This document shows positions 44,981-55,855 of a stretch of 64,000 bases of DNA, one piece after another; the stretch's first letter is position 1, and the number at the start of each line of letters is the position of its first letter. A model generated the notes under the pieces. The model ran no database searches. It saw only the letters and a program-made list of their open reading frames with translations, and had not been told where the DNA came from. Made by a program: the position numbers and the translations under genes. The stretch lies in assembly GCF_000764225.1 (NCBI RefSeq), contig NZ_JQED01000017.1, forward strand, positions 124,001-188,000, read 5' to 3'. This DNA comes from Colwellia psychrerythraea (GTDB lineage Bacteria > Pseudomonadota > Gammaproteobacteria > Enterobacterales > Alteromonadaceae).

Positions 44981-46444
44981 CTATTTTTTTGGAATATTAG
45001 CTAATACAGTCACTAACAATTGCCAATATTGCTCAACAGTTGAGATTTCAATTTTTTCATCTGGCGAGTGAGGAAATTTAATTGTTGGTCCTATAGATAC
45101 CATATCCCAATGCGGGTAGGCAGTCTTGAATAAGCCACACTCTAAACCAGCATGGATTACCATTACCTCAGGTACTTTATGAAATATACTTTCGTAAGTA
45201 TCTCGTACAGTCTGCATTATTGCTGAATCAGTATTAGGCTTCCAGCCCGGATAAGCACCTGAAAAAACAACGCTGGCGCCGGCAAGTTCAAAGACAGATT
45301 GTACCATTCTTTCAGTTTCTAAACGGCCATCGTCATGCAAGCTACGTATTAATACCATGGCATTAAGTTTGCTGCCACGGGTATGGATAACCCCTAGGTT
45401 TAGTGATGTTTCAACAATGCCTTCAATATCATCGCTCATACGAATGACGCCATTAGGGCATGCATTTAGCGCGCGTAAAATTGCAGCTTGTGTTGAGTTC
45501 GTCCAACATTGCTCGAAGTCTTCAGGTGAAATCAATAACATATCGATATCGGTTTCAATGGCCGCTAAATTAGCACTGATAGTGGTAAGATAGTCAGCTA
45601 ATGCTGCTTTTAATGCGTCGACTTTCTCTTTTGCAACAACAAAACTAGCGTTAGCTTCTCGTGGAATTGCATTACGTAAACTGCCACCATTTAGCTCTGT
45701 AAGCCTAATATCAAAATCAATGCTGGCATTTAATAAGAATCGTACTAATAACTTGTTTGCATTGGCGCGTCCAGTATGAATATCAACACCAGAATGCCCC
45801 CCTTTTAGACCCGATATAGATAAATTAAACGCTTGATAATTGCTAGGTACATCTTCAAGGGTCAGTGTAAAGGTAGCATTACCATCAATGCCACCAGCAC
45901 AACCCATATAAACTTCACCTTCTTGTTCTGAATCGGTGTTAATCAATATATCGCCATCAAGCCAGCCAGCTTCTAAGCCAAAAGCGCCAGTCATCCCAGC
46001 TTCTTCATCAATAGTTACTAGTACTTCTAATGGACCGTGCGGAATATCATCACTCGCTAAAACAGCTAATGCTGAAGCTAAGCCTACGCCATTATCTGCG
46101 CCTAATGTTGTGCCTTCTGCTGTTACCCAGTCGCCAGAATCGATAATATAAGGTTTAATGGGGTCGGTTATAAAGTCATGGTCAGTGTCATTATTTTTCT
46201 GCGGCACCATATCCATATGTGCTTGCAAAATTATGCCTTTACGATCTTCCATGCCAGCGGTTGCTGGTTTCTTAATAAATAAATTGCCTACCGCATCTTC
46301 TTTAATAGCTAAGCCAAGCTCTTGAGCCCAGTCTTGGATCCATAAAGATATTTTTTGTTCATGTTTAGATGGGTGTGGAATACTGCAAATTTTTTCAAAT
46401 AATTGCCATAAACTGGCAGGCTTTAACTGTGAGAGAGTACTCAT
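44981..46444 (-). CDS. pepD: Aminoacyl-histidine dipeptidase (PepD, M20 family)
   Basis: PepD is a cytosolic zinc peptidase that cleaves Xaa-His and other dipeptides. The 487-residue enzyme has the metal sites I-L-Q-A-H-M-D-M-V-P-Q, L-G-A-D-N-G-V-G, the catalytic glutamates in VTIDEEAGMTGAFGL, DSEQEGEVYMGCAGG and the LKGGHSGVDIHTGRANANKLL dimer region. It matches the E. coli PepD size (485). It starts before a repeat upstream. Confidence 0.95.
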   Translation of the reverse strand: MSTLSQLKPASLWQLFEKICSIPHPSKHEQKISLWIQDWAQELGLAIKEDAVGNLFIKKPATAGMEDRKGIILQAHMDMVPQKNNDTDHDFITDPIKPYIIDSGDWVTAEGTTLGADNGVGLASALAVLASDDIPHGPLEVLVTIDEEAGMTGAFGLEAGWLDGDILINTDSEQEGEVYMGCAGGIDGNATFTLTLEDVPSNYQAFNLSISGLKGGHSGVDIHTGRANANKLLVRFLLNASIDFDIRLTELNGGSLRNAIPREANASFVVAKEKVDALKAALADYLTTISANLAAIETDIDMLLISPEDFEQCWTNSTQAAILRALNACPNGVIRMSDDIEGIVETSLNLGVIHTRGSKLNAMVLIRSLHDDGRLETERMVQSVFELAGASVVFSGAYPGWKPNTDSAIMQTVRDTYESIFHKVPEVMVIHAGLECGLFKTAYPHWDMVSIGPTIKFPHSPDEKIEISTVEQYWQLLVTVLANIPKK

Positions 46445-46484
46445 TATTTTCCTCTGGTTTGTAATTTGTTGACTATAAATAGTA

Positions 46485-46545
46485 TATACCCGTTATCAAT
46501 CAAGATGCATGTTTCAGAGTGTTTGAGCTAGTTCAATTGAAGCCA
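46485..46545 (+). repeat. Repeat of the TATACCCGTTA family between slmA and pepD
   Basis: TATACCCGTTATCAAT followed by CAAGATGCATGTTTCAGAG closely matches 51958-51992 and more loosely the reverse complement of 42938-42975. It carries no gene. Confidence 0.55.
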
Positions 46546-46587
46546 CATTGTAAATGATTGCTGCCGCTCGTTAGATGATTATGGGAA

Positions 46588-47184
46588 TTACTTGTTGGCC
46601 ATCAAAAATTGCCACTGTTCATTAAAGTCTGTACTTGGCTTTTTACTGTAGCCAGATCGAACATATTGACTGATTTTGCCTTCAGCGAAAGACACTAATA
46701 AACTCGCTAACGCTGCTTCATTAATGGTAAAGGTTTTACCTTCACGTAGTTTTCGTTCACGCAATACTTGCTTAAATTGAGATTCTAACTTTTCAAAAAG
46801 CTGGTGAACTCTGCCGCGTAGTCGTTCATTTTCACCCATCAATGCATCTCCCGCTAATATACGGCACATACCAGGGTTGCGTTCTGCAAAAACTAATAAA
46901 ACGTGTAATATGTGATGGCAACGAACGAGCGCTTCTTTATGGTCGGCTAGAATTAAATTAATTCGTGAAAAAATGGATTCTTCAATAAAGTCGATTAAAC
47001 CTTCAAACATACGCGCTTTTGATGGGAAGTGTCGATACAAGGCGGCTTCTGAAAAGCCAACTTCTGCAGCTAGCTTCGCGGTAGTGATACGCTGCCCAGG
47101 ACAGTTTTGTAACATTAACGCTAAGGATTCTAATATTTGGTGTTTACGGTTTGGCTTTGGGGTTTTATTTTGTGTTGCGACCAT
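46588..47184 (-). CDS. slmA: Nucleoid occlusion factor SlmA
   Basis: SlmA blocks Z-ring assembly over the nucleoid by binding DNA and FtsZ. The 198-residue TetR-fold protein starts with a basic tail ([26 protein letters not shown]), then the helix-turn-helix [37 protein letters not shown], which is characteristic. It neighbours coaBC; the dut gene that usually separates them is missing. Confidence 0.95.
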   Translation of the reverse strand: MVATQNKTPKPNRKHQILESLALMLQNCPGQRITTAKLAAEVGFSEAALYRHFPSKARMFEGLIDFIEESIFSRINLILADHKEALVRCHHILHVLLVFAERNPGMCRILAGDALMGENERLRGRVHQLFEKLESQFKQVLRERKLREGKTFTINEAALASLLVSFAEGKISQYVRSGYSKKPSTDFNEQWQFLMANK

Positions 47185-47246
47185 ATAAAAATATTCTCTA
47201 CTGTGATTGTTTTATCCATCAAGTCTAAAAAGTAAATTTAATTACC

Positions 47247-48458
47247 TTATTTCTCAGTGTTTTTGGCTAAGTAATGCTGATTGATTAAAGATACTAGCTG
47301 TTTAGCAACAATTTGCTTATTGGCTAGCGGTATTTCAATTTTATCTATCGCACTATAAAGGGTTAACGCATTATCATCACTGTTAAACCCCTGACCGGCC
47401 TTAGCAACATCATTCGCAGCAATTAAATCCAAGTTTTTACGCATTAACTTGCCACGTGCATAGTGTTCAACATTTTGCGTTTCTGCCGCAAAACCGACGA
47501 TAAAAGGTTTATGGGCTGATTTTGCAACATCGGCAACGATATCATGGTTCTTAACGAGTGCTATTTGCATATGTTCATTATCTTTTTTGATTTTCTCATC
47601 AGCAATATTGGCAACTCGATAATCAGCTACAGCTGCACAGGCTACAAAAGTGGTTGCCTGTGAAACATAAGTTAACGCTTGTTGATGCATTTGCTCGGCA
47701 CTAGTCACTTGGACCAGCTCACAGCCTGCGGGAGCTGGTATATTAACGGGGCCAGAAATTAACGTTACTTGAGCGCCAGCACGCAATGCGGCATGAGCAA
47801 TGGCATAGCCCATTTTTCCTGAGCTATGATTTGATATATAACGAACGGGATCTATTGCTTCACGTGTTGGTCCTGCAGTAATCACCCAATGCTGACCTTG
47901 TAAATATTTGTCGACAAAAAAATCACTACTTAAAGTTACTAATTCATCAACTTCTAACATACGGCCTAAACCGACATCACCACAAGCTTGTTCACCAGCA
48001 CCTGGGCCCCAAATATGAAACCCCCATTGCTTTAATGTGGTGATGTTAGCTTGCGTTGCTTTGGCATGCCACATTTGCTGATTCATTGCAGGAGCTATGG
48101 CAATTGGTGCGCTGGTCGCTAAGCATAACGTTGAAAGTAAATCATTCGCCATGCCAGCAGTAATGCGGGCGATAATATCGGCAGTAGCGGGCGCGACAAT
48201 AATTAAATCTGCCCATTTAGCCAGTTCAATATGTCCCATAGACAATTCGGCTTGGCTATCTAGTAAGCTATCTGAAACGTGGTTGCCCGAGACTGCTTGA
48301 AGAGTTAACGGTGTAATAAAAGCTTTTGCGCCGTCGGTCATTACCACACGTACATCTGCGCCTTGGTCTTTAAGTCGACGCACTAATTCTGGTGTTTTGT
48401 AGGCAGCGATACCACCTGTAATACCCAATACTATTTTTTTGTCCTGAAGAATTTGCAT
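47247..48458 (-). CDS. coaBC: Bifunctional phosphopantothenoylcysteine decarboxylase/synthetase
   Basis: CoaBC makes 4'-phosphopantetheine in coenzyme A synthesis. The N-terminal flavoprotein half has [19 protein letters not shown], the PAMNQQMW motif and the catalytic cysteine region [13 protein letters not shown]. The C-terminal synthetase half has [29 protein letters not shown] and the [10 protein letters not shown] lysine. At 403 residues it is full length. Divergent from radC, as in E. coli. Confidence 0.96.
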   Translation of the reverse strand: MQILQDKKIVLGITGGIAAYKTPELVRRLKDQGADVRVVMTDGAKAFITPLTLQAVSGNHVSDSLLDSQAELSMGHIELAKWADLIIVAPATADIIARITAGMANDLLSTLCLATSAPIAIAPAMNQQMWHAKATQANITTLKQWGFHIWGPGAGEQACGDVGLGRMLEVDELVTLSSDFFVDKYLQGQHWVITAGPTREAIDPVRYISNHSSGKMGYAIAHAALRAGAQVTLISGPVNIPAPAGCELVQVTSAEQMHQQALTYVSQATTFVACAAVADYRVANIADEKIKKDNEHMQIALVKNHDIVADVAKSAHKPFIVGFAAETQNVEHYARGKLMRKNLDLIAANDVAKAGQGFNSDDNALTLYSAIDKIEIPLANKQIVAKQLVSLINQHYLAKNTEK

Positions 48459-48582
48459 AAGCTGCTAATATTAAAGTAAACAATATGGTCGATAAGATAA
48501 CATTTATTAGCTTTATTTAGAAATAAGAGTTGCTAAAAAAGCAAGGTTGCTTAGCGCAAAAATGTAAAGCAAGGATGCACTT

Positions 48583-49320
48583 ATGTTAAAAGAGTCAAGG
48601 CTCAAAGAATCCAGGTTAAATGAATCAACGTTAAAGAATAATGCCCTAAAAAACTGGCCAGAAATGGAAAGGCCACGAGAGAAATTGCTCAATTTAGGCT
48701 CTTCAAGCTTAAGTGATGCTGAATTATTGGCTATATTTTTACGTACAGGTGTAAAAGGTAGTAATGTGGTCGATCTTGCGAGGCAATTATTGAGTAGTTT
48801 CGGCAGCCTTAGCGCCATATTTTCGGCCAGTCAGCAAGATTTTTGTGCAAGACATGGGCTCGGAACAGCAAAATATGTGCAATTGCAAGCTTGTTTAGAA
48901 ATGTCTAAACGTTACTTGGCAGAAGAAATCAAAGAAAAAACTTGTACCCTCAGCTCCTCACAGGCAACAAGAGATTATTTACTTAGTGAGTTGCGTTTAG
49001 AGAGCCGAGAAATATTTGCGGTACTGTTTTTAGATAATCAGCATAGAGTTTTAATATTCGAACGATTATTCTTTGGTACCCTTAACGCTGCAGCAGTCTA
49101 CCCTCGAGTTGTGGTAGAACAAGCACTCAAACATCATGCTGCAGCCGTCATTTTAACCCACAACCATCCCTCAGGTATTGCTGAAGCAAGCCTTGCTGAT
49201 AAACACATAACAGATAAATTAATTCAAGCACTACAATTGATTGATGTGCGTGTATTGGACCATATTATTGTCGCAGGTCATCAATGTTATTCTTTTGCTG
49301 AGCACAATCAACTTTCCTGA
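48583..49320 (+). CDS. radC: DNA repair-family protein RadC (JAB domain)
   Basis: The 245-residue protein has the N-terminal helix-hairpin-helix part ([28 protein letters not shown]) and a JAMM/JAB domain with the zinc motif [15 protein letters not shown]. Its true role in repair is doubtful for the family. The first about 22 residues are unusual: the codons form about four degenerate 15-bp tandem units ([18 protein letters not shown]). AAGGA lies 7 bp before the ATG, so this start is used. Confidence 0.93.
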   Translation: MLKESRLKESRLNESTLKNNALKNWPEMERPREKLLNLGSSSLSDAELLAIFLRTGVKGSNVVDLARQLLSSFGSLSAIFSASQQDFCARHGLGTAKYVQLQACLEMSKRYLAEEIKEKTCTLSSSQATRDYLLSELRLESREIFAVLFLDNQHRVLIFERLFFGTLNAAAVYPRVVVEQALKHHAAAVILTHNHPSGIAEASLADKHITDKLIQALQLIDVRVLDHIIVAGHQCYSFAEHNQLS

Positions 49321-49415
49321 TATTGCAGATTATAAGTTTGAATATTTGCTAAAAATAGGAAAGGCAATTACTTTTATAAAGACTCTGGTGCAAATAAGAA
49401 GAGAAGGATCATCTG

Positions 49416-49730
49416 ATGACCGATAGCAGTAAAAATGTAACGGACCGACGTAAATCGTTTCGTTTAGATATGGAAAAAGAGTTGGTAGATATTCTTTGGA
49501 CTGATGAAAAAGGTCAAGAGCAGCATAAGAAAATTGCTTGTATAGACTTTGCTCGTGGTGGATTAAAATTAGAATGCGATCAAAACATACCGGTTGATAC
49601 CTCCGTAACCGTGGTATTTCAATCAGCAAATGATAGTAGTCAAAGACTTTACAGTAAAGTGCTTCGAAGTATCAAACAAGAAAATGGCTGGTTTGAAATA
49701 GGGCTAGCGCTAGATAAAGGTGCTCAATAA
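49416..49730 (+). CDS. PilZ-domain protein (c-di-GMP binding)
   Basis: The 104-residue protein is a single PilZ domain: the arginine motif DRRKSFR near residue 10 and D-F-A-R-G-G-L-K-L (the D/NxSxxG motif with A-R instead of S-x) near residue 45. It should bind cyclic di-GMP and act as a small effector. It follows radC by 95 bp and precedes the ParA gene by 106 bp; these genes are not part of the usual radC-rpmB neighbourhood. Confidence 0.85.
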   Translation: MTDSSKNVTDRRKSFRLDMEKELVDILWTDEKGQEQHKKIACIDFARGGLKLECDQNIPVDTSVTVVFQSANDSSQRLYSKVLRSIKQENGWFEIGLALDKGAQ

Positions 49731-49836
49731 GCTAAATAGATATTAGGCTTGTTGAGGTAAAAGCATTTTCCTATATGTGGACTACAATTATCACGGCAAG
49801 GTGTTATTTATATTGTGGTAAAGGACGGTATTAAAC

Positions 49837-50505
49837 ATGATGATATTAGTGGGTGGCGAAAAAGGTGGCAGTGGTAAAAGCTGCTTGGCTCAGAATTTAG
49901 CGGTATATTTCGCCAGAAATAAAAAAGCAATTGTTTTAATGGTTGATTGTGATCCGCAAAGAACAACATCTGATTGGATACAAGTCAGAAATAGTGACCC
50001 TTCACTACCGGCAATTAATTGCATTCAATTGTATGGAAAGATTCGTAATGACTTACTGAGTTTAGTGCAACATTATGATTTTGTTATTGTCGATTGTGGT
50101 GGTCAAGATAATCTAGCTTTGCGGGCAGCCATGTCAGTTGCAGATCATGTAATTATCCCCTTAAGGCCTAAAAGACGTGATTTGAAAACGGTACCCCATA
50201 TGGAAGATATGCTCAGTACTTGCAAAATGGTAAACCCAAAAATGATAGCTTCTTTTGTTATTACACAATGCCCAGCGTTACCAAACCAAATAGGACGAAT
50301 TCTTGAAGCGAAAGAGGTCTGTAGATCTTATGGTATTAATGTCTTAGATGCCATAACCTATAATCGAAATATTTATGATGATAGCGAAGAGCAAGGTTCT
50401 TCTGTTATTGAAATTGACCCAGCGGGTAAGGCTGCCAATGAAATGATGTCTATTGCTGAAGAAATATTGGCGATGGAACCGGATAATTCACATGAGTTTA
50501 ACTGA
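49837..50505 (+). CDS. ParA-family ATPase (orphan)
   Basis: The 222-residue protein has the deviant Walker A G-G-E-K-G-G-S-G-K-S, the A' motif MVDCDPQRTTSDW and Walker B FVIVDCGGQDNLALR. ParA-like ATPases position plasmids, chromosomes or protein machines along the nucleoid or pole. It is small and lacks the N-terminal DNA-binding domain of chromosomal ParA of the P1 type. It overlaps the next gene by 14 bp, so the two form a unit. Confidence 0.9.
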   Translation: MMILVGGEKGGSGKSCLAQNLAVYFARNKKAIVLMVDCDPQRTTSDWIQVRNSDPSLPAINCIQLYGKIRNDLLSLVQHYDFVIVDCGGQDNLALRAAMSVADHVIIPLRPKRRDLKTVPHMEDMLSTCKMVNPKMIASFVITQCPALPNQIGRILEAKEVCRSYGINVLDAITYNRNIYDDSEEQGSSVIEIDPAGKAANEMMSIAEEILAMEPDNSHEFN

Positions 50506-50929
50506 TTTAAAGAAAACCAAAGATCACAGAATAAAAAAGAAAAAATTTACCGTTGATGAGTTTATTTCTGATGCTGAAAATTACGCAAAAGGTATGCCTA
50601 AAATTGTTAGTGAAATCTCGAACAGTGAACAGCTAGGTCATAAAATTAGCCTGAAACAAGCGATTAGTGAAGCTAAGCGTTATGTTGAATTAACTGAAAT
50701 GGAGCATCAGCAAGCGAGTAAGAGCAAAGTAGGTGATAAGGGGAGGGTTGCTAAACCCTTTAGACGGGCAACTTTTACCCTTAGTGAAGAAGCGATAGAG
50801 CAGCTTCAAGCTTTATCTGAAGATTCAGACTTAGCTAAATCACATATATTGCGCATTCTCATTGATGAGTTATGTAATAAAGAACAAAATGAAAAGCTGC
50901 AGAAATTATTGCAATCTGGAATTGGTTAA
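50492..50929 (+). CDS. Partner protein of the ParA ATPase, ribbon-helix-helix-like
   Basis: The protein (about 145 residues) begins MSLTDLKKTKDHRIKKKKFTVDEF, highly basic, and ends in RRATFTLSEEAIEQLQALSEDSDLAKSHILRILIDEL, which reads like a ribbon-helix-helix DNA-binding domain. Between them is a helical linker. An upstream in-frame ATG exists at 50453 inside parA; I chose 50492, which overlaps the parA end. By position and size it could be the ParB-like adaptor of this ParA. Confidence 0.7.
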   Translation: MSLTDLKKTKDHRIKKKKFTVDEFISDAENYAKGMPKIVSEISNSEQLGHKISLKQAISEAKRYVELTEMEHQQASKSKVGDKGRVAKPFRRATFTLSEEAIEQLQALSEDSDLAKSHILRILIDELCNKEQNEKLQKLLQSGIG

Positions 50930-51125
50930 CTTTAATAGATTTGTTGGCTTTTCACCCATGAAGAAGACAAAATTCAATCGAAAATTTAGATTTTCAATAC
51001 GTTTTATCCTTATATTATCCACTTAACTGCATGAATTTTTTTAACAAATATACTTTCTTTAGTATTTTTTTATAAAGACTAGTATTCGTTATTCAGTTTC
51101 TCTATAATATGCCACCTTTTTCAGG

Positions 51126-51149
51126 ATCCCGAGACGACGGTCTTGGGGA
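51126..51149 (+). promoter_or_regulatory. Stem-loop in the rpmB leader
   Basis: CCCGAGAC (51128-51135) and GTCTTGGG (51140-51147) pair with one G-U wobble around a 4-base loop, about 40 bp before the rpmB start and after a TATAAT near 51105. The position suits an autoregulatory mRNA site of a ribosomal protein operon. Confidence 0.4.
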
Positions 51150-51188
51150 ACAAATAGCTCGAGCTGAAATTAATATTGGAGTACTCAC

Positions 51189-51425
51189 ATGTCTAAAATT
51201 TGCCAAGTAACAGGCAAAGTGCCAATGGTTGGAAACAACCGTTCTCACGCAAGAAACGCGACTCGTCGTCGTTTTTTACCTAACCTTCAATCTCACCGTT
51301 TTTGGGTTGAGAGTGAAAATCGTTTCGTTAAATTACGTTTAACTCCGAAAGGAATGCGTATTATCGATAAAAAAGGTATTGATGTAGTCTTATCTGACAT
51401 CCGTGCCCGTGGCGAAAAAGTTTAA
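51189..51425 (+). CDS. rpmB: 50S ribosomal protein L28
   Basis: The 78-residue protein [63 protein letters not shown] is a typical L28. A ribosome site (GGAG) lies close to the ATG. It starts the rpmB-rpmG pair. Confidence 0.98.
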   Translation: MSKICQVTGKVPMVGNNRSHARNATRRRFLPNLQSHRFWVESENRFVKLRLTPKGMRIIDKKGIDVVLSDIRARGEKV

Positions 51426-51449
51426 TAACTTTATTTTAAGGAAATTATT

Positions 51450-51605
51450 ATGCGCGATAAAATTCGTTTAGTTTCTAGTGCTGGTACTGGTCATTTTTAT
51501 ACTACTGATAAGAATAAAAAGACTATGCCTGAAAAAATGGAAATCAAAAAGTTTGATCCAACCATTCGCAAGCACGTAATCTATAAAGAAGCTAAAATTA
51601 AGTAA
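51450..51605 (+). CDS. rpmG: 50S ribosomal protein L33 (51 residues)
   Basis: The short reading frame [40 protein letters not shown] ends VIYKEAKIK and is full-length L33. It lacks the CxxC zinc pairs, so it is the zinc-independent form. It lies 24 bp after rpmB with AAGGAAA upstream. It is easily missed because of its length. Confidence 0.97.
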   Translation: MRDKIRLVSSAGTGHFYTTDKNKKTMPEKMEIKKFDPTIRKHVIYKEAKIK

Positions 51606-51619
51606 TTAGTTTTGTTTCT

Positions 51620-51648
51620 AAAAAAAACCCGGTTTACCGGGTTTTTTT
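51620..51648 (+). terminator. Intrinsic terminator of rpmB-rpmG
   Basis: AAAAACCCGG and CCGGGTTTTT pair around TTTA, followed by T. Confidence 0.92.
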
Positions 51649-51666
51649 ATGCCTGAAAAATAGTGT

Positions 51667-51957
51667 TATACCAATTCCACTAAATTCATTTCCATCTCAG
51701 TGCTGAATCAGACTAGTTATCACAAACAAATTTGTGCAATTATTGCTTGGCTGACAAGCTCTCAAGGGGAGCTTAAAAGGCTACACGCTATGGCATTAAT
51801 TTTGATAAGGGAATAAGCATTTTATTCAACAACTACATTGTCTCTGAGCCTCTTAATTCTCACTGAGTGGCAGGCAATGTCATGGGGTTAGTATTGAGTA
51901 CATATGTTTGAATGCTATGGCAGTTATTCGCGCTATTCAATGAAAAGTTCAGTATGA
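51667..51957. repeat. Intergenic repeat-type region starting TATACCAATTCC
   Basis: The left end, TATACCAATTCCACTAAATTCATT, resembles the terminus at 43001. No credible gene or RNA is found in the about 290 bp between this end and the next repeat. The right boundary is uncertain. Confidence 0.35.
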
Positions 51958-52054
51958 TATAGCCGTTACCGATTAAGATGCATGTATTAGAGAGCTGGAG
52001 CAATGTAAACTGCTACAGAAATCTTGCACTTTGCATGGTAAAGGGGACGTATAT
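51958..52054. repeat. Imperfect palindromic repeat (TATACCCGTTA family) upstream of the 171-aa gene
   Basis: TATAGCCGTTACCGATTAAG, then ATGCATGTATTAGAG at one end, matches the repeat at 46485. The reverse complement of the other end (TATACGTCCCCTTTACCATG then CAAAGTGCAAGATTTCTG) resembles the repeat after ubiD. Together they make a roughly 97-bp hairpin-like element. Confidence 0.5.
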
Positions 52055-52078
52055 ATTAGGCTTATTGGAATTATTTAA

Positions 52079-52594
52079 ATGAAATTATCTCGCACCGGAT
52101 GGAACAACGTCATTATTTTTTCAGTGATGATTATTATCATATTGATCAATGCGACAAACGATAAGCTGTTTCCGAACGAAGAAAGCAGTACTAATGGTGA
52201 GCGATTAATTCTGCCGCAACATAGTGTTATTTTAACGTTATCGATTGACTTATCAGAGAAGCAGTACGTGTTATTAGAACGTGTTGGTCGTACTTGGCAG
52301 CTAACTACCAAAGGCATAACATTAGAGAAAACAGAACAGCAAATTGAGCAGATGATGTATGCTTGGCAACAGAGTAGTGGTCTAGTGCAGGCAGCTGAAA
52401 TTATGATTGATAGTGCTCAAGGTATTTCCGTGAACATTGCATTAGCAGGAGAGTCAGAAGTGAGGACTTTCATTTTATACCCGTTAGATGATCAGTTGTT
52501 AGTATATCAGCAAAAAGATAAGCTATGGTTAGCGCTACCTGCAACGTTAGCCCAACAGCTGTTACCTGTTAATTTGTATGGTCTCAATGAATAA
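52079..52594 (+). CDS. Membrane-anchored hypothetical protein between rpmG and mutM
   Basis: The 171-residue protein has one N-terminal membrane helix (NNVIIFSVMIIIILINAT) and a periplasmic domain rich in beta strands (QYVLLERVGRTWQLTTKG, FILYPLDDQLLVYQQKDKLWLALP). The domain pattern recalls DUF4340-like proteins, but I am not sure. It lies 36 bp upstream of mutM in the same direction. Function unknown. Confidence 0.7.
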   Translation: MKLSRTGWNNVIIFSVMIIIILINATNDKLFPNEESSTNGERLILPQHSVILTLSIDLSEKQYVLLERVGRTWQLTTKGITLEKTEQQIEQMMYAWQQSSGLVQAAEIMIDSAQGISVNIALAGESEVRTFILYPLDDQLLVYQQKDKLWLALPATLAQQLLPVNLYGLNE

Positions 52595-52629
52595 GTGACG
52601 CTTACTTTTAGTATTCAGAAGAAGAAATT

Positions 52630-53924
<1,295 letters not shown>

Positions 53925-54158
53925 TTACTGTATTTTCTAACGGTTGATATTGGTCATTGTAATGGGATAAGCAACGAAGTGACAAGTCTTTATGCTTCCA
54001 ATTTTGTTGCTAAGCCATCGAGAATCAACAAAATTGAAAAGTTAATCACATAAAAAAGCAAAAAAGACTAAAGTATTTACTCAAAACACTTTATATATAC
54101 TGAATTTTGATAGTATTATTGTGCTAGTTTTAATCAAATTAAATTAAGAAGTAGCTGC

Positions 54159-54815
54159 ATGAAAACCCGCGATAAAATAATCCAAGCCAGTATTGAATTA
54201 TTTAATGAGCAAGGAGAGCGTAATGTTACCACCAATCATATCGCTGCTCACTTAGCCATTAGCCCTGGTAATCTGTATTATCATTTCCGTAATAAAGAAG
54301 ACATTATTTTATCTATTTACGAAGAGTATGCACGTAGCTTGCTATTAGAGACTTTGCCAAAGGTGTCCTCAGAAGTGAAACCATTAGATTCACTGGTTTT
54401 GTATATGGATTCTGTTTTTCAAACCACCATGAAATTTCGTTTCTTCTATAGTAATTTACCTGTGTTATTGGATAAAAACCCGATCTTGCGGGAAAAATAT
54501 GTCGAAGTACAACAGTCTATTTCAGAGCGTGTTGGTCAACTGCTGATTTCATTAAGAGCTGCTGATTATATTGACTTCAGTGATGATGAGTTAGCTGATA
54601 TTGTGAGTATATTACGTCTTATTAATACTTTCTGGGTTAGTTTTCATCAAACTCAGACGATAGTAAATGAAGTGAATGATTCAGTTTTCTACCAAGGTGT
54701 ACTTAAAATATTAGTGATTTTACGTCCTTATACCAAAGCGCATGCAATTAGTGAGCTGAATCATGCTCGTGATGTTTATCAACAAAGATATCGTGAAGAA
54801 GCAGAAATAGCTTAA
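54159..54815 (+). CDS. TetR-family transcriptional regulator
   Basis: The 218-residue regulator has the helix-turn-helix KTRDKIIQASIELFNEQGERNVTTNHIAAHLAISPGNLYYHFRNKEDII. The C-terminal domain resembles the group with a Y-x-x-Y-A-R start (SIYEEYARSLLLETLPK), whose ligands are mostly unknown. It has no adjacent target; the following gene is convergent. Confidence 0.9.
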   Translation: MKTRDKIIQASIELFNEQGERNVTTNHIAAHLAISPGNLYYHFRNKEDIILSIYEEYARSLLLETLPKVSSEVKPLDSLVLYMDSVFQTTMKFRFFYSNLPVLLDKNPILREKYVEVQQSISERVGQLLISLRAADYIDFSDDELADIVSILRLINTFWVSFHQTQTIVNEVNDSVFYQGVLKILVILRPYTKAHAISELNHARDVYQQRYREEAEIA

Positions 54816-54821
54816 TTGTAG

Positions 54822-55829
54822 TTATGCTGTTATTTTGAATTGAAAGTTATCAGGTTTTTCATAACCTTGACTGACACTGAAGTAATAGCTTTCAATACGC
54901 TGTGCGCGCTGTAGAACCTCGTTTGTTTGTACGGACTTTATACTTAGGTTTGAGGCTAGTTTTTGATCCGATGAGTCAGAAATCACAGCCTCTTGTGCGG
55001 TTAATGTTTGATTAATTAATGCATCAAACTCATTAATCTTATCATGATGGTTTTCATATGCAGAAGTAACATTTGTCTTTTTATTCAGGCTTTTATCTGC
55101 GAAACTTGATTGTTCGACTGCATTATCTTTAAGTGCTAATAACTCTGATTGCGCCGTGAGTATATTTTGTGCTGCGCTAGCTGCTACCCTTGTATCTTGT
55201 GCTGATGGGTTCGTTGGTGCCATTGCTGCCGCGTGTATTTTTTGCATCTTGATTATGGTTGCTTGAGGGTCGCCTGCAACGACACTTAAGTCGACTGCAA
55301 CTTCCCCATCCGTTGCATATTTTTTCCCATCAGGCCCTATTTCAAAAGTATATGAAGGAGACCCTGTGGCAGCACCGCCTGCCGTTGCATGTGCTAACTC
55401 ATGAGCTCTTACTTCTTTATCTCTTTGCTGTAACTGAGTAATTATTTTTTCATTAGTGCTAACTTGCTGAGTACTTTCATCCCCTTTATCATTCTCAGAG
55501 GAGTTACTGCTGGCATTAGTAGCCTGATCTTCCTGCTTTTGTTGAGAGTGGCCTTGTTGGTCATCTTTTGAGCTTTCTTGCTCAGAAATAGAACTAGCTG
55601 CAAGTTCCGCCTGTTTTCTCAAAGTAGCAAAATCTACTTCTTCATTAGTTTGCGCGGGTGTACGGGCTCTATCTTTGTCTGACGCGACGCCTTTTTCAGC
55701 TACGGAAGGGTGAGTCGCAGTAACTTGAGTAATGATTTCTCGTTGATGGTTCTCACGACGCAAGCCTTCCGTTGGTGGATTGACCACTGTGGCTAAGGGT
55801 AAGCTTGCTGTGTGAGGGGTAATGTTCAT
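54822..55829 (-). CDS. SprA-related putative metalloprotease-domain protein
   Basis: The 335-residue protein has a long disordered N-terminal half rich in Q, S, E and D, and a domain with the motif H-E-L-A-H-A (residues 143-148, HExxH type). GSPSYTFEIGPDGKKYATDGEVAVDLSVVAGDPQATIIKMQ and the alanine-rich AAAMAPTNPSAQDTRVAASAAQ follow. This matches the SprA-related family of putative zinc proteases. There is no signal peptide. It is followed on the minus-strand transcript by nothing and preceded by a 108-residue gene 26 bp upstream. Confidence 0.85.
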   Translation of the reverse strand: MNITPHTASLPLATVVNPPTEGLRRENHQREIITQVTATHPSVAEKGVASDKDRARTPAQTNEEVDFATLRKQAELAASSISEQESSKDDQQGHSQQKQEDQATNASSNSSENDKGDESTQQVSTNEKIITQLQQRDKEVRAHELAHATAGGAATGSPSYTFEIGPDGKKYATDGEVAVDLSVVAGDPQATIIKMQKIHAAAMAPTNPSAQDTRVAASAAQNILTAQSELLALKDNAVEQSSFADKSLNKKTNVTSAYENHHDKINEFDALINQTLTAQEAVISDSSDQKLASNLSIKSVQTNEVLQRAQRIESYYFSVSQGYEKPDNFQFKITA

Positions 55830-55855
55830 AAGGAGATATTAATTACCTAATAAGC

